Of a stretch of DNA of 64,000 bases, positions 34,200-46,534 are shown piece by piece. Below the pieces are notes generated by a model. It had not been told where the DNA came from. It ran no database searches and saw only the letters and a list, made by a program, of their open reading frames with translations. Location of the stretch: the NCBI GenBank assembly GCA_026874595.1, contig CM049317.1:39952401-40016400 (forward strand). Reading direction: 5' to 3'. The position numbers and the translations under genes were made by a program. This DNA comes from Sipunculus nudus. Taxonomy: Eukaryota; Annelida; Sipuncula; Golfingiida; Sipunculidae. Position 1 is the stretch's first letter. Each line of letters opens with the position of its first letter.

Positions 34200-36253
34200 T
34201 TGCAATTTAAAAAAGTAAGACCTTTTTAAGACTTTGTAAGACCTTTTTTTCGTGAAAAATAAGACCATTTTCTCATGGTAAATAAAAACCCTTTATAAAT
34301 TATATTCGTTTTAATACCCATCCAAATTTCAAATGACACATAAATAAATAAATAGGCCTTCATTTACATGCCCGTATATTCTATACTCTTTTGCCGGCTG
34401 TTGCCGTATACTTATACAGATATGTCTTTACAAGTGGAGTTCATTCCTGTAGGCCTATATTATACATGGCAAAGCATGCATCTTTTTATCCATAAATCTG
34501 TCAATTAAGTTTTCCATATCTATAAACAGCGTTCAATGTTGTAACTTGACTTCTGCAGTCCCACAATTGCCAGGCCCCACTTTCTCCCTAGGCACTTCAT
34601 TTTCCCGCCTAAATCAAAGAATACATGCAAGCCAGTCAAACATTTTCATGGACGTGTTCGGATAACTTCCTTCACTCGAGTTCGGAGAATATCCGAAAAA
34701 AAACAAAAAACAATGCAGCGGTAAATATGATATGATGGCATATTCTCTGACGCATTACCGTAAGGTGTAAGCCGCGAGAGTGACCAGTTTCCACTTTGAA
34801 ACCCTTGGATATCCTGCTGTATTAGCGCAGGTATCCCCGCCAAAGAGCGAGGTATTTGTAAAGAGACCAAGTGAGCTTGTACGTTCCAAAATTCACGGGG
34901 ATACGTTTAGATAAATGTACTTGGAAGACACTGACATCGTTTACATTGGGCAGACCGTAATATGTGGGCAAAACATGTTCTTAAATGCGAGAGCAATGGG
35001 ATAAAAATTAATTTACGATCAACAAAATATAGATTTCTTGATCTTCATGTATATTTTTGAAATACCTCTGTATTAGCACGATCAACTGCAAAAACCACGT
35101 GTCCCCTATAAGAGTGAGACATTTGTAAAGAGAGCAGGTGTGCTTGGACGTTCAAAAATTTACGGGGAAACGTTTGGAAAAATGCAGTTGGATGACACTG
35201 ACATCGTTTGCATTTGGCAGACCGTATAATACGTGGGCAAAATGAGTTCTGATATATAAGAGAGCAATATGATAAAAATATAATTTACGATAAAAAATAG
35301 ATTTCTTGATGGTCATGCATATTTTGCAAATACCGAGTTTATGATACATGCAGTATTTGGTGATATAGCCTATAGGCCCATAATTGCTGACACCGATATA
35401 TATGCTCCTTCCCCGTTGCATACGTAGGCACAATACATAATTAAAAATGTTCTAATTCAAATGCATTTATTGGCATACGGAAATTAGATGTGCATCTGCT
35501 GTGCAATTATAGCCCGTTATTTCAATGCTCAAATATTTCGAACATATTTTACAGACTTATAACTTGCTATATAAATTCAGTGTAAGCTCACCGATCTAGG
35601 CCTATACACAAAATGGTAACACCGTTGTACTTTCTTCTTGCGTTCCACTTTTTCAAAGCAGCCTGAAGTAGCTCGTACTTAAATGCCGTAAATTTGACAA
35701 AATATGATTCACTGTAGCAGATTTTAAGTCATCCATTAATTAAATTAATTAAACAATGGTCATATGTGCCCAAAAAGATGTCATTGACCACAAAGGCGGT
35801 AAATTTGTCAACGATATATTTCACAAGACTGTCGACGTAAATATTCAAATGTATTAACTTCTAATGGGACAAACTTTCAAACCCCATCGATATCGTTCCT
35901 GGAAAAATTGAGCTCACAGGTATGTCACCAAGCAGGACAAGCCTAAAATATGCAGAGTTACAGAAAACGCACGTCAGTTCATGCCATATTCTGGTTTTCA
36001 GGGTTATAATAATGCTGGCTGGTTTAGAAATCACTGATGCATCTTCTGTACACCAACTCACACACAAATATTTATTTCAACTTCCAGTTTCAAGCACGTG
36101 TCCAAATAGACCTATTACGCTTTAAAACACCTTTTAACGGTCCTTGCCCAGCTATATCCTGATGTGCCTGAGTCAAGCAAAAAAAATTAACTTTTTACTA
36201 TTCACACATGAACCTGCATATACATGAACCTGCATAGCAAGCATGAAACTGAA
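34200..36253. other. CpG-richer segment, with a 267-bp tandem duplication
   Basis: Differs in style from the repeats around it. 34807-35073 and 35074-35340 are diverged tandem copies (compare AAAGAGACCAAGTGAGCTTG at 34860 with AAAGAGAGCAGGTGTGCTTG at 35127). At its left edge GTAAGACC motifs resemble those near 38300-38400. 35350-36180 shows no match and no recognised gene. May be the interior of a large hAT-like insertion. Confidence 0.45.
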
Positions 36254-37805
36254 ACTAGTGGCCCATGGGCCATGACACTCAGCTGAATTCAAGAATTGTT
36301 GAATTTGATTACAAGATGGAGAGATCCAAGTTCTAATATACATGCTAACTTTCAGCTCAATACATTGAGCCACTCCTGAGATATCGGCTGTTATCTAAAA
36401 GACACGAAGATTCAGACTGCCTAGAAAGGGTTGCAGGTGGTGCCACCTGTCTTTGTTATGCACAACTACATAGGTGAGGGAACAACTATGCCGGGTTACA
36501 GAAGATTAGTCCAAGGGTCTCAGAGGAGTTCTCCAGAAACAAACACTGTTTTTGTATCACATTTTTAATTATTTTGGGGTACTCAAATTTTGAACCTGAT
36601 AGCTCAGAGGATATGGGTAACAGAGACCTAATTTCAGATTTCCATGAAGACTTTTCATGGAGCTCCCTAGATGTCAAGTATGAAGATTCTAGGTCAAGTG
36701 GTTATGATTTGTGCCCTGTTACAAGATAACGCTTTATTTGAAAGTCTTAAAATGAGAAAAAAATGCAAACATATTAAAAAAAATAGGTGGCGCCACCAGT
36801 CTGCAGGAACTGATGAAACACTCCATGATCAATATGAATGCAAAAAATCACGGCCATCAGTACATTAGTTATTCAGATACTGCAGCTTTTGTATCACATT
36901 TTTAATTATTCTTAGTATTTACAAGCCCCATAGCTCGAAGGATATGGGTAACAGAGACCTAATTTCAGGTTTCCATAGAGACTTTTCATGGACCTCTCTT
37001 GATGTCAAGTTAGAAGAGTCCAGGTCCAGCGGTTATGTTTTGTGCCCTGTTAACAGATGACAGCTTCTTTGAAGGTCTCGAATATATAGAAAAAAAATCG
37101 TAAAATTGAAAAAAAATACAGGTGGCGCCACCAGTCTGCAGGAAGTGATGGAACATCCCATGATCAATATTCATGCAAAGAATCATGATGACCAATGCAG
37201 TAGTTATTCAGATACTTGAGCTTTTGTATCATATTTTGCATTATTCTGGGGGGGTACTTTGGAGCCCCATAGCTCAAAGGTTATGGGTAACAGAGACCTA
37301 ATTTCAGGTTTCCACAGAGACTTTTCATGAGCCTCCCCTCAGGTCAAGTGAGAACATTCTAGGTCCAGTCGTTACGATTTGTGCCCTGTTAACAGATGAT
37401 CACATCTTAAGAGGTCTCAAAAATAGAGAAAAAAATTCGTAAAAATAGAAAAAATACAGGTGGCGCCACCAGACTGCAGAAACTGATGAAACACTCCATG
37501 ATCAATATCCATGCAAAAAATCATGGTGATCACTGCATTAGTTGTTCAGATAATTGAGCTTTTGTATCAAATTTTCCATTATTCTGGGGGGGGGGGGGTA
37601 CTTCGGAGCCCCATAGCTCGAAGAATAAGGGTAACAGAGACCTAATTTCAGGTTTCCAAGGAGATTTTTCATGAACTTCCTAGGATGTCAAGTTACAAGA
37701 TTCTAGGTCCAGCAGTTACAGTTTGTGCCCTGTTAACAGCCGGACGGCCGGACAAAGAGTGATCGCTATAGCTCAGATGACTTACAGTCAGGTGAGCTAA
37801 AAAAA
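36254..37805 (+). mobile_element. R1 element with four about 340-bp core units
   Basis: Starts ACTAGTGGCCCATGGGCC. The marker GGTAACAGAGACC recurs at about 36617, 36948, 37287 and 37630. Exact GGTGGCGCCACC boxes lie at 36786, 37121 and 37459. Ends GGCCGGACGGCCGGAC, then a hairpin with GTCAGGTGAGCTAAAAAA at 37805. Confidence 0.8.
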
Positions 37806-38411
37806 GATGCTCAAGTGATTTTTTAGGGTCAAACTCTTTCATGATTAAGTCATAGTTTCCGGAATTTCTTCTACTTTGTTTGCAATGTCGACAAACACAG
37901 CGCGTCGTTACTTTCAGTTCCCAACAAAGTGAATGCGCATCTACCGACATGCAATACCTGCAGAGAATTTACATGATTTAGGGAAAGTGTACAGCAGAGG
38001 AAAATACCATAATAACTGGAGATGAACTGGGGCACAACTTTCGAGTCCCCTTTCACACCACCGAAACTTGTGAATGCGTGTGTTCTGATTCGCATTTATT
38101 CTGAGTTGTCCGCACTGAAAATACTCCGCATGTGCCCCCATGGTCATGAGACCCACAGTAGTCTGAACGTGCAGATGATGTCTCACATGCAGTTAAATAC
38201 GGGAACAAGCTTTGAAAAATTAGTTACTTTCATGTGAATGGTATCCAATTATTTGCCTCTTTCTAAAATTATTTCAGTTTCTGTGATTCAAAAAGTAAGA
38301 CTTGTAAGACCTAGCTTCTAAAATGTAAGAAAAGTAAGACTTTTTAAGGCCTTATTTTTGCAAAATGAAAAGTAAGACTTTGTAAGACTTTGTAAGACCG
38401 CGCACGAACCC
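37806..38411 (-). mobile_element. hAT-like terminus and subterminal region
   Basis: On the minus strand the right end reads CAGGGTTCGTGCGGTCTTAC, then repeated AAAGTCTTAC motifs. CAGGGTTC is the usual start of hAT terminal repeats. Flanks on both sides (ending at 34199 and resuming at 38412) belong to one repeat also seen at 4530-4620, so 34200-38411 may be one composite insertion with TGCA at each junction. The matching left end is not recognisable. Confidence 0.45.
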
Positions 38412-38496
38412 TGTGCAAGTACTAAACATTTTGAATAAGAAACAATTACACAAACATCACTGCTGAAATTCTGGCATGGGTGCACACAACACAAAA

Positions 38497-40981
38497 ACAA
38501 GGGACCTATGGGTCACGACGCTCAGCTGTTATATATGATAAAAAAATATTATTTAGAAATGAGGCACATGCTGGTTTTGTGTGGTAATAAATATAAGCTG
38601 TATTATGAGTTGTTGCTGTTTAGCTTATGTATGATTTTGATAGTACCTTTGGAGACAGGGAAGAGGATTGATTTCATTTATTTTATTAACAAATGGAGTA
38701 CTATTGTCACACAGATTTTGACTTGGCCATATAACTTATAAGCAGAATATATAATATAAGGGTTTAAAAATTACAAATATTGTCCCAAATATAATTTTTA
38801 TTAAAAATAATAAGAGAATCATATGATTTTTTAAAATGAAATATAACTGAAATGATTATTAAAATAATATTTAAATACAATTACAAAGTATTTGCACCAT
38901 GTCTGGTGTTTATTCAGTTTTCACCAAACAATGATGTTGAGAATCCAGAATATACAAAATTCACACATTTAAATAATGATCATAAGTACCTGGTTTTATG
39001 GCTTTTATTTATATTAAAAAATAACTGTAATAAATTCATTTTGGACTAATTTCACATCAATGTACACACTAGACACAGTAGGAATCTAGATTAATATTAT
39101 CAACTGCATCTTTGTCTATCATTAATTTCCTTCATATGATCCCTAATGATTAGTAATGAATGATATGATTTACTTCATTATCATTAAAATTGAACTGAAA
39201 TATACCATAGGTGACTGCATGGTGTTATTTGGAATACGTGACATTCTATCCATCGATACAAGATTCTTATATCATCAGTAACTGCAAGTTAATTTCCTGT
39301 TATTATAAACTAACAAATTCCTTTTCTATTTTTCTTTAATTTTTTATTAAAAACCAATAAAAATTTATTTATTGTTTATTGTTATGTTGTTGGTTAAAAC
39401 TACTAGATGAGTTGGGTTGGACACCTGGATCAACTGTGGCTGGCCATAAGCTGCCTGGATTCCCGTGTATGCCTCGCCTCAAGCATGCATAATTTGCTGA
39501 AAGTTCAACAAGGTCAACATACAGGTGACTCCAGAGTGGCTGGAGAGAGCCAAAGTCTGACAGGGTCTCATAAAAACATTAACAAAAGCTACAATTTTTG
39601 GCCAATTTCATTCAGCTTTCTAAACTTAAAAGCTGAAATCCTTATGTGTGCATGATATGAAAATTATATCAACAGTGCTCACAGGAAACAAACGTGCCAT
39701 GGTCAAAATTTGGCAAAATTTAAGTTACTAATTTTACATTTATACTAATAACTTATAAAATTTGAAAAATTCATAACTAATTTTGGGTATTCAATTGAAT
39801 CTTGATTAAATAATGTTACATCCCTGACAAAAATCTCTAGCTTCAGCAATCCCCTTGTTAAGGGAGTAAATATATTTCTTGATTTTTTTACAAAGTGCAT
39901 TATGTTTGGGCCCATAAATTAAAACAATTACGCAATACTGACATCATTCTGGCATGTGCATAGAGAATGAAAAATATGTATATTATTTATGATTAAAGTC
40001 AGATCAGTGGTTTTGATATTAGGCAGTCTTGAAGTGTAACAATGGGTTTTTAATGGAAAAATGAAGTTTTTCATTTATATCTTGAAGGTATTAAGTCCTA
40101 GTGACCAAATTCTTGGCATGGTAGGGGATTTCGGAGACATCTAACTGTATGCCGAATTTAAGAAACTAAGAGCTGAAGCTGGGGAGCTTAGCTCTAACAA
40201 ACTGCATAACACTAGCTTGATGTAAACTTGATGTGACATGGTGCTTGAAAACTTGAATAAAATCTACAGTTTTTGATCAACTGGTTTCAAATTTTTGGTG
40301 TTAACAGACAAAATGCAAACAAAAACATGCTGTGAAAATTAAATCCACAGTACTTACTGGATAAAAACGTGCCATGGTCAAACTTAGGCAAAATTTAAGG
40401 TACCAATTTTATATTTTTGCCAATATTTAAAAAATTTAACAGATTTTGATCTAATTTTTGGTATACAATTAAATTTTGATCAATTAAAGTTGTATTACTG
40501 AAAAAAAAGTCCCTACCTTTACACTTTTGGTCTTAAGTGACCAAATAGCTTTCCTGATTTTTTTACAAAGTCCATTATGTTTGGGCCCATAACCTTTTTA
40601 AATTAAATAATACTGACTTAATTTCTGGCATGTACATAGGAACTATATAGAGGAATATTTATGGTAAATATGAAGAAAACCAGATGAGTGGTTTTGATAT
40701 TAGGCAGTCCTGAAGTGTGAAAATAGATTTCTAATAAAAAAAATTGAGGTTTTTCCTTAATATATCGAAGGAACGAAGTCCTATTGACCCAATTTTCGGC
40801 ATGGTAGGAGATTTTTGGGACATCTAACTGTATGGCGAATTTCAGATTCGTAGGTCCAATGGTGTCGAAACATGCCAGTCTTACGGACGGACATCCGGAC
40901 GGCACGACGGACATCCGGACAGATGACGGACAATGGACCACGACTATAGCTCAGATGACTTATAGTCAGCTGAGCTAAAAA
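38497..40981 (+). mobile_element. R1 long-type element, about 2.5 kb
   Basis: ACAAGGGACCTATGGGTCAC at 38497; AT-rich body collinear with 41286-43923; a second partial body at about 40150-40500; a CGGACGG tract at 40885-40930; hairpin and GCTGAGCTAAAAA at 40981. No coding potential is seen. Confidence 0.75.
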
Positions 40982-41285
40982 TTGAGGTTTTTCCTTAATT
41001 TCTCAAAGGAACAAAGTCAAAAAGACCCAGTTTTTTGGCTTGGTAGGAGATCTTGGGGACATCTAACATTATGCCAACAACCTTGGGAGCATACAGAGCT
41101 GCACTGAATGACCAACAGTGACCACAGTGGACTGCTTGACAATGTACGGGAATACAACAAGAGCTTTAAAAAAATTTAATAACTAGCCTAATTTTGCAGC
41201 TTTTATTTTCAAATTTCAGATTTTAACAGATTAAATCCTTATTTGTACATGCTGTGAAAATTAGATCAACAGTACTTACAGGAAA
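40982..41285 (+). mobile_element. R1 3' body fragment
   Basis: Starts TTGAGGTTTTTCCTTAATTT directly after the previous R1 end. The same join occurs at 45298 and 45667. It ends where the next R1 copy begins. Confidence 0.6.
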
Positions 41286-43923
41286 ACAAGGGACCTATGG
41301 GTCACGACGCTCAGCTGTTATATATGATAAAAAAATATTATTTAGAAATGAGGCACATGCTGGTTTTGTGTGGTAATAAATATAAGCTGTATTATGAGTT
41401 GTTGTTGTTTAGCTTATGTATGATTTTGATAGTACCTTTGGAGACAGGGAAGAGGATTGATTTCATTTATTTTATTAACAATTAGAGTACTATTGTCACA
41501 CAGATTTTGACTTGGCCATATAGGTAACTTATAAGCAGAACATAAAATGTAAGAGTTTAACTATTCATTAAAAAAAATTACAAATATTGTCCCAAATATA
41601 ATTTTTATTTAAAATAATAAGAGAATCATATGATTTTTTAAAATGAAATATAACTGATATGAAATATAAAATAATATTAAAGAATATATTCATGAATGCA
41701 TTCATGAATACATTTTGAAAGTATTTGCACGAGTATTCATATACTTTCATTTTTACCTGAATTCCCATTCTTTATGCAAGAAATTTTATAATGGAGTACA
41801 TAATCATATTTGTATTTAAATACAATTACAAAGTATTCGCACCATGTCTGGTATTTATTCAGTTTTCACCAAACAATGATGTTGAGAATCCAGAATATAC
41901 AAAATTCACACATTTAAATAATGATCATAAGTACCTGGTTTTATGGCTTTTATTTATATTAAAAAATAACTGTAAAAAATTCATTTTGGACTAATTTCAC
42001 ATCAATGAACACACTAGACACAGTAGGAATCTAGATTAATATTATCAACTGCATCTTTGTCTATCATTAATTTCCTTCATATGATCCCTAATGATTAGTA
42101 ATGAATAATATGATTTACTTCTTTATCATTAAAATTGAACTGAAAAATGCCATAGGTGACTGCATGGTGTTATTTGGAATATGTGATATTCTACCCATCG
42201 ATACAAGATTCTTATATCATCAGTAACTGCAAGTTAATTTCCTGTTATTATAAACTAACAAATTCCTTTTCTATTTTTCTTTAATTTGTTATTAAAAACC
42301 AATAAAAATTTATTAATTTATTGTTTATTGTTATGTTGTTGGTTAAAACTACTAGATGAGTTGGGTTGGACACCTGGATCAACTGTGGCTGGCCATAAGC
42401 TGCCTGGATTCCTGTATGCCTCGCCTCAAGCGTGCATAATTTGATGAAAGGTCAACAAGGTCAACATACAGGTGACTCAAGAGGGGCTGGAGAGAGCCAA
42501 AGTCTGACAGGGTCTCATGAAAAACATTAATAAAAGCTACAATTTTTGGCCAATTTCTTTCAGCCTTCTAAACTTAAATGCTGAAATCCTTATGTGTGCA
42601 TGATATGAAAATTATATCAACAGTGCTCACGGGGAAACAAACGTGCCATGGTCACAGTTGGGCAAAATTTAAGGTACTAATTTTATATTTATACTAATAA
42701 CTTATAAAATTTGAAAAATTCAGAACTAATTTTGGGTATTCAATTGAATCTTGATTAAATAATGTTACATCCCTGACAAAAAAATCTCTAGCAATGCCCT
42801 TGTTAAGGGAGTAAATATATTTCTTGATTTTTTACAAAGTGCATTATGTTTGGGCCCATAACTTAAAACAATTACGCAATACTGACATCATTCTGGGATG
42901 TGCATAGAGAATAAAAAATATGTATATTGTTTATGATTAAAGTCAGATCAGTGGTTTTGATACTAGGCAGTCTTGAAGTGTAACAATGGGTTTTTAATGG
43001 AAAAATGAAGTTTTTCATTAATATCTCGAAGGAATTGTGTCCTAGTGACCAAATTCTTGGCATGGTAGGGGATTTTGGAGACATCTAACTGTATGTCGAA
43101 TTTAAGGAACTTAGAGCTGAAGCTGGGGAGCTGAGCTTTTGCAACCTGCATAACACTAGCTTGATGTAAACAATATGTTACATGGTGCTTGAAAACTTGA
43201 TTAAAATCTACAGTTTTTGATCAACTGGTTTCAAATTTTTGGTGTTAACGGTTGAAATGCTAACAAAAACATGCTGTGAAAATTAAATCCCCAGTACTTA
43301 CAGGAAAAAAAAACGTGCCATGGTCAAAGTTGGGCAAAATTTAAGGTACCAATTTTTTATTTTTATTAATATTTTAAAAAATTTAAAAGATTTTCATCTA
43401 ATTTTGGGTATACAATTTAATTTTGATCAATTAAAGTTATATTACTGGAAAAAAGGTCCATAGCTTTAACATTTTTTGTGTTAAGTGATCAAATATCTTT
43501 CCTGATTTTTTTACAAAATGCATTATGTTTGGGCCCAGAACTTTTTTAAATTAAATAATACAGACATAATTTCTTGCATGTACATAGGAACTATATAGAG
43601 GAATATTTATGGTAAATATGAGGAAAAACAGATGAGTGGTTTTGATATTAGGCAGTCCTAAAGTGTGAAAATAGGTTTTTAATAAAAAATAGAGGTTTTT
43701 CCTTAATTTCTCAAAGGGACGAAGTTGCAAAGACCCATTTTTTGGCTTGGTAGGAGATCTTGGGGACATCTAACATTATGCCAAATTTTGGATTCCTAGG
43801 TCTTACGGTTTCAAAACGTGCCACATCTACGGACGGACGGACGGACGGACGGACAGACGGACGGACGATGGACAATGGACCACGACTATAGCTCAGATGA
43901 CTTATAGTCAGCTGAGCTAAAAA
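41286..43923 (+). mobile_element. R1 long-type element, best full-length copy, 2.64 kb
   Basis: 5': ACAAG, near-palindrome GACCTATGGGTC (41292-41303), GCTCAGCTG (41309-41317). 3': ACGG repeats at 43829-43866, then a hairpin with arms AGCTCAGATGACT (43890-43902) and AGTCAGCTGAGCT (43906-43918) around loop TAT, ending CTAAAAA. The 5' 9-mer is the exact complement of CAGCTGAGC in the right arm. No protein is encoded, so it must depend on factors supplied elsewhere. Confidence 0.8.
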
Positions 43924-45876
43924 CGTGCCATGGTCTAAGTTGGGCAAAATTTAAGGTACCAATTTTTTTTTTGGTTAATATTTTAAAAAATTTAACAGAT
44001 TTTGATCTAATTTTGGGTATACAATTTAATTTTGATAATTTAAAGATATATTACTGGAAAAAAAGTTAATAGCTTTAACATGTTTTGTGTTAAGTGATCA
44101 AATATCTTTCCTGATTTTTTACAAGATGCATTATGTTTGGGCCCATAACTTTTTTAAATTATATAATACAGACATAATTTCTGGCATGTACATAGGAACT
44201 ATATAGAGGAATATTTATGGTAAATATGAGGAAAAACAGATGAGTGGTTTCGATATTAGGCAGTCCTGAAGTGTGAAAATAGGTTTTTAATAAACTAGAT
44301 GTGTCGTAACGACACGAATGCCCCCGCCTTGGGCAAATTAGAAACATTTGTAAAATTTGGAAAATTTTTTAAGTTCAGGAGGTGTCATATGGTCAAAAGT
44401 AGGTCAACAATCTGTAACTGGTCATTATCTGCCTACACACCAAAAATCAGGCCCATATCTGCAGGCACTGCGAAAAAAAGTCCATACATGTGCACTTTTT
44501 TATGAAATTTTCTATGTGAGAGCACTGCCAAAGGGTCAAAAATAGGTCAACTGGGGCAAACTGCGAACTCCATCTGTAACTGGTCATTATCTGCCAACAC
44601 ACCAAAAATCAGGCCAATATCTGCAGGCACTGAGAAAAAAAAACGTACATGTGTATTTGTCATGAAATTTCATATTTTTCATGAAATTTTCTATGTTCAG
44701 GAGCCGTAAAACGGTCAAAAAAAGGGCAACCAGGACGAAATGCGAACTCGATCTGTAACTGGTCTATATCTGCTCACACACCAAATATCAGGCCAATATC
44801 TGCAGGCATTGCGAAAAAAAGTCAGTTCATGTGTATCTGTCATGAATATTTCTTTTTTTTCATGAAATTTTCTAAGTTTAAGAGCCGTAAAACGGTCAAA
44901 AGTAGGTCAACCAGGACGAAACGCGAACTCGATCTGTAACTGGTCTATATCTGCAGGCATTGCGAAAAAAAGTCCGTACAACTGTTTCATTTCGGAATGA
45001 CGGAATGACGGAATGACGGAAGGGTAAAACTATATGCCCCGGCCACTTTGTGGCGGGGGCATAAAAATTGAGGTTTTTCCTTAATTTCTCAAAGGAAAGA
45101 AGTCGCAAAGACCCAGTTTTCGGCTTGGTAGGAGATCTTGGGGACATCTAACATTATGCTTAATTTTGGATTCCTAGGTCTTATGGTTTCAAAACGTGCC
45201 ACATCTACGGACGGACGGACAGACAGATGGACAGACGGACGACGGACAATGGACCACGACTATAGCTCAGATGACTTATAGTCAGCTGAGCTAAAAATTG
45301 CATTATATTTGGGCCCATAACTTCAAAATAAAACCCAATACTGACCTAATTTTTGGTATGTTCATAGAAAATGTATGGAAGAATATGAATACTAAATATG
45401 ACCAAGAACAGATATTAGGCAGCCTTGAAGTGTAACAATGGCTTTTTTATGGAAAACGGAGGTTTTTCCTTAATATCTCAAAGGAACGAAGTCCTAATGA
45501 CCCAATTTTCGGTACGGTAGGAGATTTTTGGAACATCTAATGATATGTAAAATTTTGGATTTGTAGGTCCAACGGTTTTAAAACGTGCCCTGTTAACGGC
45601 CGGACGGACGACGGACAAAGGACCACGACTATAGCTCAGATGACTTATAGTCAGCTGAGCTAAAAATTGAGGTTTTCCCTTAATTTCTCAAACGAACGAA
45701 GTCGTTAAGACCCAGTTTTCGGCTTGGTAGGAGATCTTGGGGACATCTAACATTATGCTGAATTTTGGATTCCTAGGTCTTACAGTTTCAAAACGTGCCA
45801 CATCTACTGACGGACGGACGACGGTCAATGGACCACGACTATAGCTCAGATGACTTATAGTCAGCTGAGCTAAAAA
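43924..45876 (+). mobile_element. Head-to-tail run of three R1 3' ends, with R3 inside the first
   Basis: R1 ends at 45297, 45666 and 45876 follow each other directly, each with ACGG tract, hairpin and CTAAAAA. The first partial copy (43924-45297) is interrupted by R3 at 44294-45065. The last two are 5'-truncated to about 370 and 210 bp. Confidence 0.75.
44294..45065 (+). mobile_element. R3 element copy 2, intact ends
   Basis: ACTAGAT, hairpin GTGTCG-TAA-CGACAC (44301-44315), then ATGCCCCCGCC (44318-44328). The 3' hairpin is GCCCCGGCCAC-TTT-GTGGCGGGGGC (45036-45060), then ATAAAAA. The 5' 11-mer is the exact complement of GGCGGGGGCAT. Core units of about 180 bp match copy 1. The host R1 sequence on both sides joins up as in the uninterrupted copy at 43674-43700. 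Confidence 0.85.
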
Positions 45877-46293
45877 CACCTGGGAATTATCTAAATTCTC
45901 GATTTATTTTCTGTATCTGCTTTAGTTGTCCTGGAATAAAGGATTTTTTGTTAAAAATTAAAATTAATTTAAAATTCTTATATATTCAAACCTATTCCTC
46001 GGAAACAAAAGTTTATTATCACCAAACTATAGAGAATTTTCTTAGCTTTCAGAAAATGTATACTTTAGGGGGTATTAAAGCATTAGATTGTTCCATGCAA
46101 AGGAAAAACTGAAACAAAGTCAGGTCAGGTGGGGGGACCAGTCCTGCCACCTTAACGTACAGACGATGCCACACCATTAAATAAGCACATGAATTATAGT
46201 CAGCTGAGCTAAAACTGGGGGGGGGGGGGGGAGGGCACTTTATAAGGCTGGGGAACTTATTATGTTAAATATGGTATTACTGGCATGAAATAC
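45877..46293. other. Intron sequence beside a CCT5 exon
   Basis: AT-rich DNA to about 46130, then a decayed R5/R1 end (CAGCTGAGCTAAAACTGG at 46200) and a G run of about 14 at 46217. No gene. Confidence 0.45.
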
Positions 46294-46413
46294 CTCAATT
46301 TCTGGTCCTCCCACCCAGCGGACAGCAGGCAGTTGTTTCTGTAGGAGGAGATGATTTGCTTCATCATCAAACCCCCACTGACAGATCACAAGGTTGGCTC
46401 CTGTATCTTTTAC
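46294..46413 (-). CDS. CCT5: CCT5 internal exon (second of five): apical domain
   Basis: The exon encodes 40 residues from [20 protein letters not shown] to [11 protein letters not shown]. The [15 protein letters not shown] segment is highly characteristic of CCT epsilon and continues directly from ...FETMVQQ of the previous exon. In group II chaperonins this part of the apical domain forms the core that faces substrate. The acceptor is gttgacag and the donor GAG|GTATTT; both are phase 0. A degenerate R1 3' end and a G-run stop about 65-80 bp from the donor side, so the exon is tightly hemmed by repeats. No disruption is seen. Confidence 0.96.
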
Positions 46414-46534
46414 CTGTCAACACATGTTAACACAATACAGTTAGTTGAGCTACAAATTTAATCAATAATAATTATAAATATGCAAAATGTAGAGCTTGGG
46501 ATCCATTACTTGAAAATTTAAGTTGATTCAGAAT

